Shown here: positions 33,896 through 45,945 of the stretch, piece after piece
Layout of the letters: each line of letters opens with the position of its first letter
Position numbering within the stretch: position 1 is the first letter of the stretch
NCBI RefSeq assembly: GCF_018812025.1
Contig: NC_063053.1
Location: 13,930,623 to 13,994,622 of the forward strand
Direction of reading: 5' to 3'
DNA length: 64,000 nt
Origin: Megalobrama amblycephala
Lineage: Eukaryota; Chordata; Actinopteri; Cypriniformes; Xenocyprididae
The notes under the pieces: model-generated
Database searches by the model: none
Told to the model about the DNA's origin: nothing
Seen by the model: the letters and a program-made list of their open reading frames with translations, nothing else
Program-made: the position numbers and the translations under genes

Positions 33896-34740
33896 CATGC
33901 ATAATTATTTTGCAAGTTGATATTCTGATCATATTTTTTTTGCCAAGCATATATTTCAATTTTCTTTTCATTTTTAGTCCATCTCCTATCCTGAAAAGTC
34001 TGTCTTGCAGAGATGGATTAAAAATGATCTTCCAAAACTTACAGCCAGATTCTGGAAGATAAATTCTTCAAACAGTGGTACAAGAGGATGTGGTACTGGT
34101 CCTTCAAGAGTTGGTCTCAATCTGTCTGTCTGTCTATAAAGCCTATACAAAAATCTTCATGTATTTTACTACACTTCAGTATGTGATTCTTATTAAGTGG
34201 GCGTCATTTTTTAGGATTCTTTACCTAACCTTTACCTAAAAGTCTCTTAGAACCTGACACCTTGCACTTCTGTAGACTGGAAAATGGTGGCGCTGGAGAC
34301 TAAAGGGTTCCTGATGGACACTTAATTCTTCACCTTAATTCTTAATTATTTTGCCGTTAACATGTGTCTTTTCTTCTCCACCTGGTTTTGTCTGACCCTG
34401 CTGACCCAATGAGCGTTTTACTGTCCAATGGTCATGCCTTAACTTTGCAATTTCTAGTATTGCATTAGTATTGCAACCTTCTCATTGGCATTTAATAATT
34501 TTTGACTTTTCAGTCTGAGCTAAATCTCTTTTTGGCTCAATTTATCTGTAAAAGATAACCTGCTTAATAATTATAAGGCTTTTTCACTCCCAGCCTTCAT
34601 GAACAATTATATTTCACTTATAAATTATTAAATACAAAATTAATAGTAGTTATTAATATTGATGTGGTTTAGAGTTGGTAAAATGTGCTTGGAAAAAAAA
34701 ATATGATCAGAATATTAACTTAATAATTATGCACACACTG
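33896..34740. mobile_element. Mariner-derived fold-back element, left arm mostly deleted
   Basis: From about 33985 (TAGTCCATCTCCTATCC) it follows the right arm of the element at 49688-51233 for about 750 bases to AATTATGCACACACTG. The left arm is reduced to about 75 bases (AATTATTTTGCAAGTTGATA). The retained arm carries the complement of a decayed transposase reading frame. Confidence 0.7.
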
Positions 34741-34786
34741 TAGAGAGGTGGTAACCTCTGCTGAAATGGAGTTTTATGACACTTAA

Positions 34787-35337
34787 AGGTGCTAAAGAGG
34801 ATGTTTTGTTTTATACATTTTTGCAATATTACTTGAAACTGTCTTTACTAACTGATAAAAGACTATTTATTAGGTGCACTGAAAGGAATAATATTAATAT
34901 ACATCATCTGTGCACGAGGTAGGGCCTTAAAAACATCAGCCAATCGTTTACGCGATGATCGTATTGATGATCGTATTGGCCCTCTGGCTTGTCAATCACT
35001 GCCATTACGTTCCTTGTGCGAGGCGTGCGTGGCTGCGCGCTCCAGTAACTTTCCACACTCTACAGGCGCCGCATGCAATGTTTTTGTCAGAAGACAGGAG
35101 TAACAACTGCAGATTATGAGTTACCTGCGGTGAGTCCGACATAATGAATCCACTAACACGACACAGCGAATGCCGGTGGTAAACACTCGTGTTCCAATAC
35201 TCGTGCACGAGTTTTGGGAGGCGTTCCCTCGAAATGAGTTGTGGAGGAGGGGGGTTGTTCTTACGCATGCGCTCATTTCAAAAACTCAGTAACAGTCTTT
35301 GGTTTCTCAGTTGACGAAAAGATCCTCTTTAGCACCT
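34787..35337. mobile_element. TTAA-flanked MITE, AGGTGCTAAAGAGGAT family, copy A
   Basis: Ends AGGTGCTAAAGAGGAT and ATCCTCTTTAGCACCT are 16-base exact inverted repeats with TTAA on both sides. A second copy lies at 61555-62157. The minus ORF at 35005-35268 is shared with that copy but drifts as expected for non-coding DNA. Confidence 0.88.
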
Positions 35338-35381
35338 TTAACTACAAGCTTCAATCACTGTATGCGACTTTTGGAACACAC

Positions 35382-36253
35382 TAGGGATGGGCATTTCAAG
35401 CAAAAATAATATTCGAAAATCGCTGGGAATTATTCGATTATTATTCGAAAATCGCACCCCTCCCCCACACAAACAGAGAGAGGGAGAGAAACCATTCACG
35501 CTTTCAATCTGTATGATATTGATAAACTGTTTAATTCATTGAAGAATATGCTGTCTTAACTCAAACCATATAATGATTGTAATGTGCTAAAACATATTAA
35601 TATGTTCGTTAATATAAGTACGTAAAATCCGTACGGCCATTCATAACGGTGCGAAGCATAGCGAGCGTTTTCAATTAATTCCTACGTTGAGCTTCCGTAG
35701 GAATAAACTGAAAACGCTCGCTCTCTGCCAGTGGACTATCAGTGTCGCTCGCTCGCTCGCAGCATTCGCCTCGCTTTTGTCCAGTCCGGCACCTTATAGT
35801 GGACACGCACCATGAATGACTGAGGGGATTTTACTTTCACTTTCAAATTAGCGCCAATTTGAGAGTGGTGACAAGTGATGATACCGATGTTTTTCCTGAA
35901 CACAGGCAACACATACTATCGCAGCAAGCATACCTCAAGCCATATTGATTTTAGGCTGCCCAAATGCATTATATCATTGTGAACAGCCTGAATAACGGCA
36001 CGTGTGTCATGTGAACATTGATTTTAACGTCTCTGTTATATGCCACCGCCACGCTTGTCTATGTTCTGCTGTTGTCTAAGAGTTGATTGACAGCTTTTCA
36101 GGTGCGTTATTGGCAGCGCGCCACCCTCTGGTTACATGAACTTGTCACCATTGAAAACATGAGGATTTTTTTAAGACGACAATCGCACAACCTATTCGAT
36201 ATTCTATAATTAAATCAACTAATCGAATATTCGAAAATCGTGACACATCCCTA
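35382..36253. mobile_element. hAT element, TAGGGATGGGCA family, exact 8-bp duplication
   Basis: It begins TAGGGATGGGCA and ends GACACATCCCTA, flanked by GAACACAC on each side (35374-35381, 36254-36261). Subterminal TATTCGAAAATCG repeats occur near both ends. 872 bp, non-coding. Confidence 0.9.
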
Positions 36254-36261
36254 GAACACAC

Positions 36262-38805
36262 TTTAGATATTTTGAAGGAATCGCAGCTAGTCCCACACAG
36301 TAAACAGGATGGCCTGGTTTAGTTTTGATTGCTAGTTTTAAAAAAAAGTGAAGTTGAGCAGTTTTATTTTCCAGTCTGGCTTTGAGCTGTAATGGACTTG
36401 CTTAAAATCCCTGAGAAAAATTCATACTCATTGTCTGCACATAAAGGAACTGCCTATTTCATCATTTGGGATTTGACGGAATGTCAAGGGAACATGTGCA
36501 TTAAGAACAGGTGGCTTACCTCTTTAAGACCAAGAGACTTTTGAATGGTAATGGCTTGCAGAACACACACAGACGACTGTAAACCCTTGGATTACTGTCA
36601 GTCTTTTTAACAGTTTTTTCAGTTGCTGTTCTCAGGAATGTGAGAATACATCTGTTGACCTCATTTAGCCTCATTAAAGACAGACTGCTTGTAAACTCTG
36701 TTGTCATATTCCTAAATCTTTGATACAGGGCTCAGTGTTAATTTGTTTAGGAGCACTCATGCCCCCCAAAGTGTAATTATTTGTATGGACACAGTTAATT
36801 GAATTAAGAATTGCCATACAATTCAAAAACGCAAAACATTCTTCATACATGACAAAAGACATTTGATGTCTTCACAGAAATTTGTATTATTTTACTTGAC
36901 AGGCTTCCTTGGATTGCAGCCCTGACTGATCACATTATGACCATCTGATTTATTAAAAAACAAAAGAGAGAGAGAGAGAAAATTGGCCAATACCGGTTGT
37001 GGATAAGCAAATTTATTTGTTGTTTATTTGCTCTATTAAAATTAAAATTAAGCCATATTGGCCACATAGGGCGGTTTAGTGTACTGGTAATCTATTAGTG
37101 CCCCATGTTGTTGTCAAATAACGTCATATATTCTTTTCACATAAAATATATGGCAGTTTGGAGGTCCTTCCATAGCCAATGACGGCGCACATCCCCTGAG
37201 ACTTCCATACTACCTCAGGTGTTTGGGCCGAGCAAACACACTCGCTTTAGCTGGCATGACTCAGTGTGACTGAGTGACTCAGTGTACTTGCTGTTGAAAC
37301 ATTTTTGAGAATGTTGCATGTGGTTTTTCTTTCGTTTTCACTGCTTGTTTCTTTCAGAGCTGTTTAGGTACAGTGTCTCGATCTTTTTCTCTGTCCTGTA
37401 GTCCTTTCTGTCCTTTGCTTTCTATGTCCATCTCTGTTCTTTTCTCTGGTGTTCCTGTTTTATAGTGCGTGTCCTAGCGGAGCCTCTCGGCTGATCGGGC
37501 TTTGTTTCAGACTGAATGAGCGCAGTGTGGAGGCAGGCTGCCGGATAAACAGCAGGATCTGCAACAAGCAGTCACAGCTCGCTCTCCCACTTATGCTCTC
37601 TCTCCGTCTCGCTCTCTTTCTCCCTCACAGCACTCCACAGGAGGGAGAGAAGCGTGATGAGCTTCTCTGTTTACTGGCCTCTTCTTCTCTGTTGAGCTGC
37701 ATGCATGTTTTATTACACTGCCATCAGAAGCACAAAAACAAGCATTTGTGTGCAAGAATTAGCCACTCCTCTGAGAAAATCCTCCACCGTTTTTGTGTCC
37801 CTTCACGCTGCGTGCGTAATTTAGACGCCGCAGGTTTTTCATTTCCCTTTTCGTCTGTTTTGGTATTTAAGCCAATGTCGACTCATGCCCTGCTTATAGT
37901 CTTTTGGTAATACGATTGTATTTTGTGCCTCGCATGGATATCATTTGGAAGGAGTTCTGCTTCTTGCTTGGATTATCACCAAACACGAGCAGAAATTCCA
38001 GTTGGCAGATGGATGAGATGAGAAATGCTTTTAGCCAATGACAAGATACTGTCTCAATGCCTCCTGGCAGAATTAACTGCTCAACTTCTGTTGCATTGCA
38101 AATGAAGTGAAGCACTCGTACCATGTTTGACTGTTTAAGATCCTTATCATTCAAAAATGAAACCTTTGCTCTGTCCGCTATAAACAGTCTTGACATGATT
38201 AAAGTTTTTGTGCTATAAAAAGATAAAGAGGACAGATGTATTGTTCCCTTTACTGCTCAGCTTGATAAAGTTTACCAGAAATGGCACTCGTAATGCATTT
38301 TACTTGCGTAATGTGACACTTTTCAGAAAAAATGGTAGCAAGACTTGATTTTTATCCACTGCGAAATGATTGTTAAAAGTGGCCTGTATATGGTTAGAGG
38401 TTGAAAAAATGAAAGAGCTTGTTAATGTCAGCTGAACAGATAAGTCAGAGGCGGAGTAAGTTGTATTTTTTTTTTTTTTTGTCTTTGGAATAACATGATG
38501 TTTGGAAAACAAGATGTTTCTTCCCCATCTTTAGTTTTTCTCCCACTTATTGAATGTTTATACGCTTGTTAATCTGGACTTTTTATCAGGTTTTTCCATC
38601 TGAATGGTTTTGAGGCAAAGTTAATTTATTTTTATTTTTTTTTATACATAAGATAATAAATAGTGTTCTGTGAATTAATTTTATGTTGGATATTACATGT
38701 TATATGTCTATTTATGGACACAGTTATTAGTTAATAGTAATTCATTTACATTTGTATGGTATTGCTTTTATTTGAAAGTAAAAAATTAAAGTGAGATCCT
38801 TGATG
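36262..38805 (+). other. Largest stretch without recognised transposons; no gene identified
   Basis: 37449-37910 holds a 153-codon + strand ORF in locally GC-rich, pyrimidine-rich DNA (MFLFYSACPSGASRLIGLCF at its start) with no recognised domain. The rest is AT-rich. An alternative first exon of the downstream gene could sit near 37480-37660, but no splice evidence is decisive. Confidence 0.3.
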
Positions 38806-39255
38806 TAGTGTTATCAGAAGTACTGACCGTGATACAAGTCGGTACTGAAATTTGAAAACATTTGATTCTATGAGCGCTGATGAGCGGATTCGTAAACAAC
38901 TGATTGGACTTTGTGTTCATGCACTCATCAGATATGTCTGATTGGCTACAATGATCAACGCACGGGAGCGTTTGAAAGTACCATGGAAGTGTTTGGGAGT
39001 GGAACCATTTGAGAGCTCTACTTTCAAACACTCCCATGTGTATCTGTGTAAGTGCTCGGTGAGGAGCGTCATTGATGTCCATTTACAACATGTTTTTGAA
39101 GCGTTGATCATTGAAGCCAGTCACAGACATATCTGATGAGCGTGTGAACACAATTGCCAATCAGGTGTTTACAAATCTGCTCAACAGCGCTCAGTTCACA
39201 TTATTAAAATTTCAGTACCGACTTGGTATCGCGGTCGGTACTTTTGACAACACTG
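38806..39255. mobile_element. Fold-back hAT-type MITE, GTACCAAGTCGGTACTG family
   Basis: Left TAGTGTTATCAGAAGTACTG and right AGTACTTTTGACAACACTG pair; arms of about 200 bp (for example CAGATATGTCTG with CAGACATATCTG) make most of it palindromic. Flanks CCTTGATG and TTTTGGTG agree at 5 of 8, so the target duplication has decayed. A partial relative is at 23655. Its terminal decamer is shared with the 29731-31070 element. Confidence 0.75.
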
Positions 39256-39340
39256 TTTTGGTGTAAAGGGGGAACATTGAATGCATCCTTGCTGAAATTC
39301 AAGTATTAAGTATTAATTAAAAATTATATCTCATATTTAA

Positions 39341-40287
39341 AGGTGCCCTAGATTCAAAAATTGAATTTACCTCGGCATAGTTAAATAACAAGAGTTCAGT
39401 ACATGGAAAAGACATACAGTGAGTCTCAAACTCCATTGTTTCCTCCTCCTTATATAAATCTCATTTGTTTAAAAGACCTCCGAAGAACAGGCGAATCTTA
39501 ACATAACACCGACTGTTATGTAACAGTCTGGGTGTACGCCCCCAATATATGCATATGCCAGCCCATGTTCCCAACATTATGAAAGGCATTAGACAAGGGC
39601 AGAACATCTGGATGTGCACAGCTGAATCTTCAGACTAGGTAAGCAAGCAAGGACAATAGCAAAAAAATGGCAGATGGAGCAATAATAACTGACATGATTC
39701 ATGATAACATGATATTTTTAGTGATATTTGTAAATTGTCTTTCTAAATGTTTCGTTAGCATGTTGCTAATGTACTGTTAAATGTGGTTAAAGTTACCATC
39801 GTTTCTTACTGTATTCACAGAGACAAGAGCCGTCGCTATTTTCATTTTTAAACACTTGCAGTCTGTATAATGCATAAACACAACTTCATTCTTTATAAAT
39901 CTCTCCAACAGTGTAGCATTAGCTGTTAGCCACGGAGCATAGCCTCAAACTCATTCAATGTAAACATCAAAATAAACACTGTACTTACACAATTAGACAT
40001 GCTGCATGACGAACACTTTGTAAAGATCCATTTTGAGGGTTATATTAGCTGTTTGAACTTTTTTTTATGTTGTTTAAGGCAAGCGCGAGCTCTTGGGGCG
40101 TGGAGCACGAGATTTAAAGGGCCACACACCCTGAATCGGCTCATTTCTAATTATGCCCCAAAGTAGGCAGTTAAAAAACTGAATAAAAAAAAATCTATGG
40201 GGTATTTTGAGCTGAAACTTCACAGACCCATTCAGGGGACACCTTAGACTTATATTACATCTTTTAAAAAAAAGTTCTAGGGCACCT
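39341..40287. mobile_element. TTAA-flanked MITE, AGGTGCCCTAGA family
   Basis: Ends AGGTGCCCTAGA and TCTAGGGCACCT are exact inverted repeats with TTAA at 39337-39340 and 40288-40291. 947 bp, non-coding. Confidence 0.88.
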
Positions 40288-40437
40288 TTAACATTCTGCA
40301 AAAATCAGATGACAGCATGGATAAACTTACCCCAGTATAGTGGAACAAGATTGCATCCTCTCATGATTTTAGGTTTTATGCTATAACTAAATAACCAAAT
40401 GTTCCCACTTATTTCCCTTAATAATCTGGATGATTCA

Positions 40438-40782
40438 TTATAATCCTGTTATTTGCCTGGAAAATCCAGCCTCACCGCTGCACCGCTGTGTCGCCATTGA
40501 ATCAATTCGATTTCTAGGGCGGAGCAAATCCGAGCAAACAGGAAGCGGAGTAAACCAATCAGAGAAGGGCGGATATGACATTAGCAAAGCAACGAGCGGA
40601 GCTAACTGATATATTAAGCTTTTCCCAAAGCCAGTGGGAAGCAACGTGAAAACGTCTTCTTTTAAAATAAAAGCTTCTAGTGCTGTCAGCTGCTGGGGTT
40701 TTAATGACTTAATGTGTTTTTGGTCATTTAAAACTGAATTCACGGCTGAATAGAACAAACTCTCGGGTCTCACGTGCGCCAT
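40438..40782 (-). pseudogene. RecQ-like helicase N-terminal fragment
   Basis: The ATG at 40782 opens a frame with LKPQQLTALEAFILKEDVFT (Q motif position) and LLPTGFGKSLIYQLAP, a Walker A (motif I) GFGKS as in RecQ-type SF2 helicases. After about residue 66 the sequence (SYPPFSDWFT onward) no longer looks like helicase, probably read-through into non-coding DNA. Motifs Ia-VI are absent, so it cannot encode an active enzyme. Its presence inside a module with direct repeats suggests a dispersed copy, not the parent gene. Confidence 0.6.
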
Positions 40783-40955
40783 GTATGTTGATATTGAAGG
40801 GACTTTCGCTGCACTAGAGTGACGCTGTTTGCGTCACTGAAATAAACGAATCTGATTGCACGGTACGGTTTGGAGTTGACTCGAGGCACGACAGAGGGCG
40901 GACTGACCAGACTGGTATATCTTGTAGAAGATGTATCATTCTGGACTTGCCAGAC
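40454..40955 (-). mobile_element. 0.5-kb module carrying a helicase leader exon between 12-bp direct repeats
   Basis: AATCCTGTTATT occurs at 40442-40453 and 40956-40967. Just inside, GCCTGGAAAATCCAG and, at the other end, CTGGACTTGCCAGAC are inverted at 12 of 15 positions. On the minus strand the module reads a leader of about 170 bases, an ATG and the start of a RecQ-like helicase frame. It has no poly(A), so the retrogene explanation is weak. A DNA-transposon vehicle with captured coding sequence is one reading; a fragment of an autonomous helicase-bearing element is the other. Confidence 0.5.
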
Positions 40956-40967
40956 AATCCTGTTATT

Positions 40968-42488
40968 GCTTAAGTAGAGCATCTTCCTCAATTTAACCCT
41001 ACCAATGAATTGTTCACAACGGTCATTTTTAGCTCTCATGTTTTTATAATAGCTGTGATGTGTTATGTAGGACTGACGAACAGAACCTGAGATGTTCCCT
41101 CATTCCCAACACAGGGACTCATTGTTGGCACTTTTGCTCCTCCATTTAAGCACACTTAATTAGTGCCATGTAAACAAATGGGACTTGCTGGGCTCCTATA
41201 GAAATACAGAGTGCTCATTGAACAGAGTCTAATTTGTGTGTATGTGTGAAAGATAGTGAGGTGAGCGGGGACCACAATTCAGACTCGGGGCTTTTTTGGC
41301 ATGATTTACATTTACAGATTGTGCACCTGTAGAGACTGCTGTTCTCTGATGTTGAGAGTTGAAGCATACATTTCCAAGTTTAATGAGCTCTTGTATTAAT
41401 GAGCACTGTATTATTGCAGATTCAAGGTTGTGGAGAATGACAATAAGAAAAATTCTTGTTTTCTGTGCTACGTTGTCTTCATGAAACTTGTCTTTATTTT
41501 CCAGGGATTTGGAGGATTTGCATCACACCTCTTTAATATTTCATTGATGGTCTAGTTATGCTGTTTGATCATCAGATGTAACCTGCTTTATTTGGATTAA
41601 TTAAGATCATGATTATTAATCCCTTAAACCCACGTTTTAATTGCACTTGACGAGTGAGTAATTGTTGGCATTATGTGGCATGCATTTTGTTTACACTCTA
41701 CCACAAACAGGGTTTTGCCAGGTGCTTTGAAAATGTTCCAAGAGCCAATTATGACAATAATTCAATGTGCTAAAAGTTTGACAAATTAAAAAAAAAAAAA
41801 ATCACAAAGCATAGGATTTAATTGAGCATGATGTTTTGTTTTTGCACTATTAGACACAAGTCTTGTCACTGTGGTTAGCTTGGGCTGTTTCCTTTCTACA
41901 ATCCTTTGCCAAACCTGAAAAGATTCACTTCTTTGAAATGAAATTGATTGCTACATGTTGATTTGAAAACAAAAACAAAATGAGTGCCTAATGCCTCCGA
42001 AATGCCATAAAAAATAATTACAAAATTCTAATTTTTTCTAAAGTAATTGTATTCAACTTTTTTTCTTGAGTTACATATTTGTTTGTTTGTTTGTTTTTTT
42101 AATTAATTTAACAATGCTTACCCAGAAAACTTGACACAATTATTCAAGTCTTCAGTGACAGAAGTTGCATTCATGTTCTTAGCTTGTGCTCTTATCACAT
42201 AAGTGGCAATTTCCAGGACAGGTAGCTAGAACAAATGTTGCATGCTAAGTACAACACTGTTTGGAAGAAACAATACAAGAAAACTACAAAAATTCTTTGT
42301 CATTTATATAGTGACCGAAGATCAAACGTCACTAAGAAGCGTCTCTTGTTTTAATAGGTTGCTGCTCCTGACCATTTAACTATGGAAACTCATGTTCTTC
42401 CGGAGTCTCTTCATTTCACAGCCCACGATGTACATCTTTAATTGTGAGAAATTCAGTCTCAGGTGGGTTTTCTATACATATAATGTAT
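40968..42488 (+). other. Non-coding, no element recognised
   Basis: Ordinary AT-rich sequence with no ORF longer than 60 codons except one running in from the helicase module on the minus strand. Confidence 0.4.
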
Positions 42489-42847
42489 GGGTCAATGACG
42501 TGACGGGTCATTTTTTTTGTCCAAAGGCCTTGTAATATTTTAAAAACTTGTACTAAATATAAAATGTTTGATTGTCCTTTTAGCTAGCTAGATATCAGCC
42601 TGTTAGCATCGTTTAAAAATATATCGTTATTCAGTATAACCAAAAGCGTCATTCGGTAAAACCGAAATTTTGGTTAAACCGATTTTTTTGGTGACATTTT
42701 GTCCATCTTGTAAAATATGACAAAATGAGTGTTCATTGATTATAAAAACCACATCATCTCATTAACACTTAATAAAACTTCAAAATGAATTAAATCTCCA
42801 TTATGTTTTTTTTTTTACACTTTTAAAAACCTTATTCGTCAATGACC
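42489..42847. mobile_element. Short MITE, GGGTCAATGACG ends
   Basis: GGGTCAATGACG at the left and CGTCAATGACCC at the right are inverted repeats about 360 bases apart; TAT-rich flanks. Non-coding. Confidence 0.6.
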
Positions 42848-44800
42848 CGTATATAGGATAGTGAACGTATAGGATTGTCTAAGGAGTTGTTTAACTTAAT
42901 GTACTCACTCAACCAGGCTGTAGCAGAATTCATGGCTTTTATAAAAAGTTGAGAATTCATCATACTTGTGTCTAAGATTTCATTTAGATTGTGAAGCTTA
43001 TTGCTATGTGAAAATATTGTGCATGTCTTTTGAATGGACACATTTGAACTAGCATGTCTTTTTGAGACCATACTAGGACAAAATCTCCATTGTTCGGGAT
43101 GAAGGAAGGCTTTGGATGCATGGACCATCAAAACATTAATCCTCCATATTGGAGTGTCATGTAGTGTCAGTGGTACCAAATGGTTCTTTTGTCACTTCTT
43201 ATTGCCTATTGTGGGATCAGTCGCTTGCTGGCTTTCCTTTTACCCAGCAGGGTGCCGTCCTGGCAAGCACTCTTCTCTCTCAAATCGAAACCCTTAGCGC
43301 TTGCTGTTTTGAGGCGCCATTGTTTAAAGATCTTGGCTAGAATCTCCAATTAGAGGACTCTTCTCTCTACCTTTTTATATTAGAAATAAGCCTTCCCTAT
43401 CCTAAAGCCACTCCCTCTTTCTCTCAGTTGAGTTCATCTGTGTTTGCAGGCCAACTGTTGGACGTCTGTGCAGCTGTCACAGACATGACACGGAGGTAGC
43501 GGTGTGACACTGCTGTCATTCTGTTTGTGTAGCCAACCATTTATACATCAGCCTGGGTGACTCACAGGTGAAGTCTTGTTTCCTTTGCTTGAAGGCCTGT
43601 TGTAACTCCAGAAATTTGTATGTATTTTTTATATTTATGGGTATCTTGAATAATTAAATATTAAAGATAATTAGAGCTTTATTTTCCTTTCAAATTGAGG
43701 TAGCATCATTAGTTTTAAAAATCAAGGCATGCTTTATAAAGTTTGTGTTTTTAAAGCATGCCTTGATTGTATTAAACTAATGATGGTACCTGCGTTTGAA
43801 GGGAAAATCATCTTATTTTTATCCATTTCAGAGAAATGAATAAAAAAATGTATTGAATGTTGTCAAAAGACAGAAAAATATAGAGATTTTTATTTATTTT
43901 TGCTGTCAACCAGCCCTAGGAGCTAGCCATCTTTTGGTTTTGAACTTTAAAAAGAGAAAGACCTTGCCACAAACAAATTAAAGTGCACAATCCAAACAAA
44001 CATACATATGCTTAATTTTGTTGAGGTCACTGCATGCATAATGTAAGCAGATGAACATACAGAAACACACAGGCTTATTCAGAGACTTCTGAGGTCACAG
44101 TCTTGTTGAAGTTTTGTGTAATGTACTGTGCTCTGGAAAAAATTTAAAATCTGCAAATTCATTTTTCATATGCCAGTGGGGCTGTTTGAGATATAAGTTC
44201 TTGTTCTAATTGTTGATGGCCAGGCACTGCAAGGAAGAGATTGCTTTTTTTTCCCGCCACCCCCTTCTGTTGGCTCTCAGTAGGAAGTCCGTCTGTACTG
44301 GCCTTTATGCCAGCAGGTGTGTGCCACACTGAAGTGTGTGTGTGTGTGTGTTGTGGCAGTGTGGTGTTATACTGTGGAGAATAATGGTGTTCAATTGAAT
44401 TCATCATCTGTTCTTTTCCACATTTGAAGAAAATAAGATTAAATAGGTGGCACTGGATGTCAAAAGGAAACATAAGGGCTCTCCTCCTGTTGTGAGTCAC
44501 ACACCGGGGGTCTGTCACAAATCCCTCCATCCAATCTGCCTCCCTGCTTTTAACATTGTTTGTCAGCTTGCAGTGCTTTTCCATTCAGTCTTCCTTTTCT
44601 TTTTTAGCCAGCAGCAGACTTTAAAAAAAACAAAACAAAACTACAATTTATCTTTCAGGGCTCAACAGTGCAAGCATTTTACTCGCATTAGCAACTAAAA
44701 ATAGATTTGAACTGTAAAATTTATTTAGGAGTACATGCACAAATAAAAAGTAGGCCCCAGCTGGTCTTTTAAAAGTTTTAAATTCAGTGTCCGAATTCTA
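42848..44800 (+). other. Non-coding with one small inverted repeat
   Basis: ORFs at 42832-43340 and 44159-44698 overlap on both strands and have no recognisable product. A short (GT)n lies at 44336. Confidence 0.35.
43678..43820. repeat. Inverted repeat, arms about 65 bp
   Basis: AATCAAGGCATGCTTTA and TAAAGCATGCCTTGATT flank a loop of about 15 bases, and pairing continues outward (GCATCATTAGTTTTA with TAAACTAATGATGG). Probably a worn fold-back MITE. Confidence 0.7.
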
Positions 44801-45945
44801 GGCCAAAACGGAAAACAAAAATTCAGGATGCACTTGGACAAAAACTGAAACCGACAATAAATAATAAGTTGTTAAATAAGTTTTAATAATTAATTATTAA
44901 TCAACATTCAAATAGCTAAAACTGAGTTGTACAAACATTTAAATTGCACATAGGCAGTTTTTATATCAACTAGGGTTGGGCGATGTCCCCTAAATTGGTA
45001 GTTGACGATGTTTACAGTAAAACATCGCGATGGACGATGATATCGTCGGGTGGGGGTGGGGAGGGGATAATTTTAATTATTTTTAATTTAAATACATATA
45101 AGTACAAACAAAACGATACATTTAAAGTTTGTAGAAGCGACATCATTAACAATTCTTTCCATTTATAATTAAAGGACACGTTTTATTCATATCAGATACA
45201 CATTGTGTAAGTAACTTTAAAGTTTACTCTATTATTCCCCAGTTCACCGCTTGCTTACTTCGGGAGAATTGGATGAATTCACATGTTGTAAATCCAACAG
45301 AACCTGTGGCACAAACTAACATGGCGGCGCCCATAACGTGTAGCTCAACTAACGCGATCATTATAAAGGTGCTCATATTTGACAATCGGAATATCAGACA
45401 TTTCATGTTACAGTTAACAAATTTGTGAATATTTTGAATAAAAAAGGAAAACTGAAATAAAAGCAGATCATCAGTCATACAGCGCTGCGGTGTGTGACAT
45501 AAGCAATGACGCGTCACCATGGAAACAATAAAGCGATACGTTCTAAATAACGGTCGCCAGAATATTTTAAACTTGCGTGCGAAAGGGTTATTTTATTTCC
45601 CAACTAATGACTCATCCGGGCTTTCCAATGGGTATGCCTGACACGGTATTTATGCATTAGTTATATTCTCAATTTAATTTACAGAGCAATTCCTGCAAAG
45701 ATTTTAGGTTAACTATAGTCTATAGAAGAGAGTGTGTCGACTCGCAAGATGGATGATATCGTCCATCGGCACAACCCTAATATCAACTTTTTAATAACAG
45801 AATTGTTTCTACTCTAGTAGAAACATGGTCAACATGGTCACTGTAAACACGGTCAAAACGTGCCAGCGTTAAATGTATGTTTCAGTCACTGATTTCAGCC
45901 CGAAACCGAAAATAACGAATTTTGAAATTTTGGTCTATTTTGCTT
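44801..45945. mobile_element. Diverged element hosting the 809-bp hAT insertion
   Basis: GGCCAAAACGGAAAACAAAA near the left and a roughly complementary GAATTTTGAAATTTTGGTC at the right suggest old terminal repeats around the insertion. No target duplication seen; boundaries uncertain. Confidence 0.3.
44971..45779. mobile_element. hAT element, TAGGGTTGGGCGATG family, exact 8-bp duplication
   Basis: Ends TAGGGTTGGGCGATG and CATCGGCACAACCCTA, flanked by ATATCAAC on both sides (44963-44970, 45780-45787). Subterminal TGGACGATGATATCGTC and GATGATATCGTCCATC resemble transposase-binding palindromes. 809 bp; the 98-codon minus ORF inside has no hAT hallmark. Confidence 0.92.

Noticed and set aside
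35005..35268. Minus-strand ORF shared with 61873-62088 as a possible conserved small protein
   Set aside because: Both lie in copies of the same MITE. The differences change amino acids freely (N/S, P/S, R/C, S/P), so there is no sign of selection on the protein.
45301..45340. AACATGGCGGCGCCC as a second YY1/promoter site
   Set aside because: It lies inside an hAT element at 44971-45779 and has no donor downstream, so it is probably part of the transposon.
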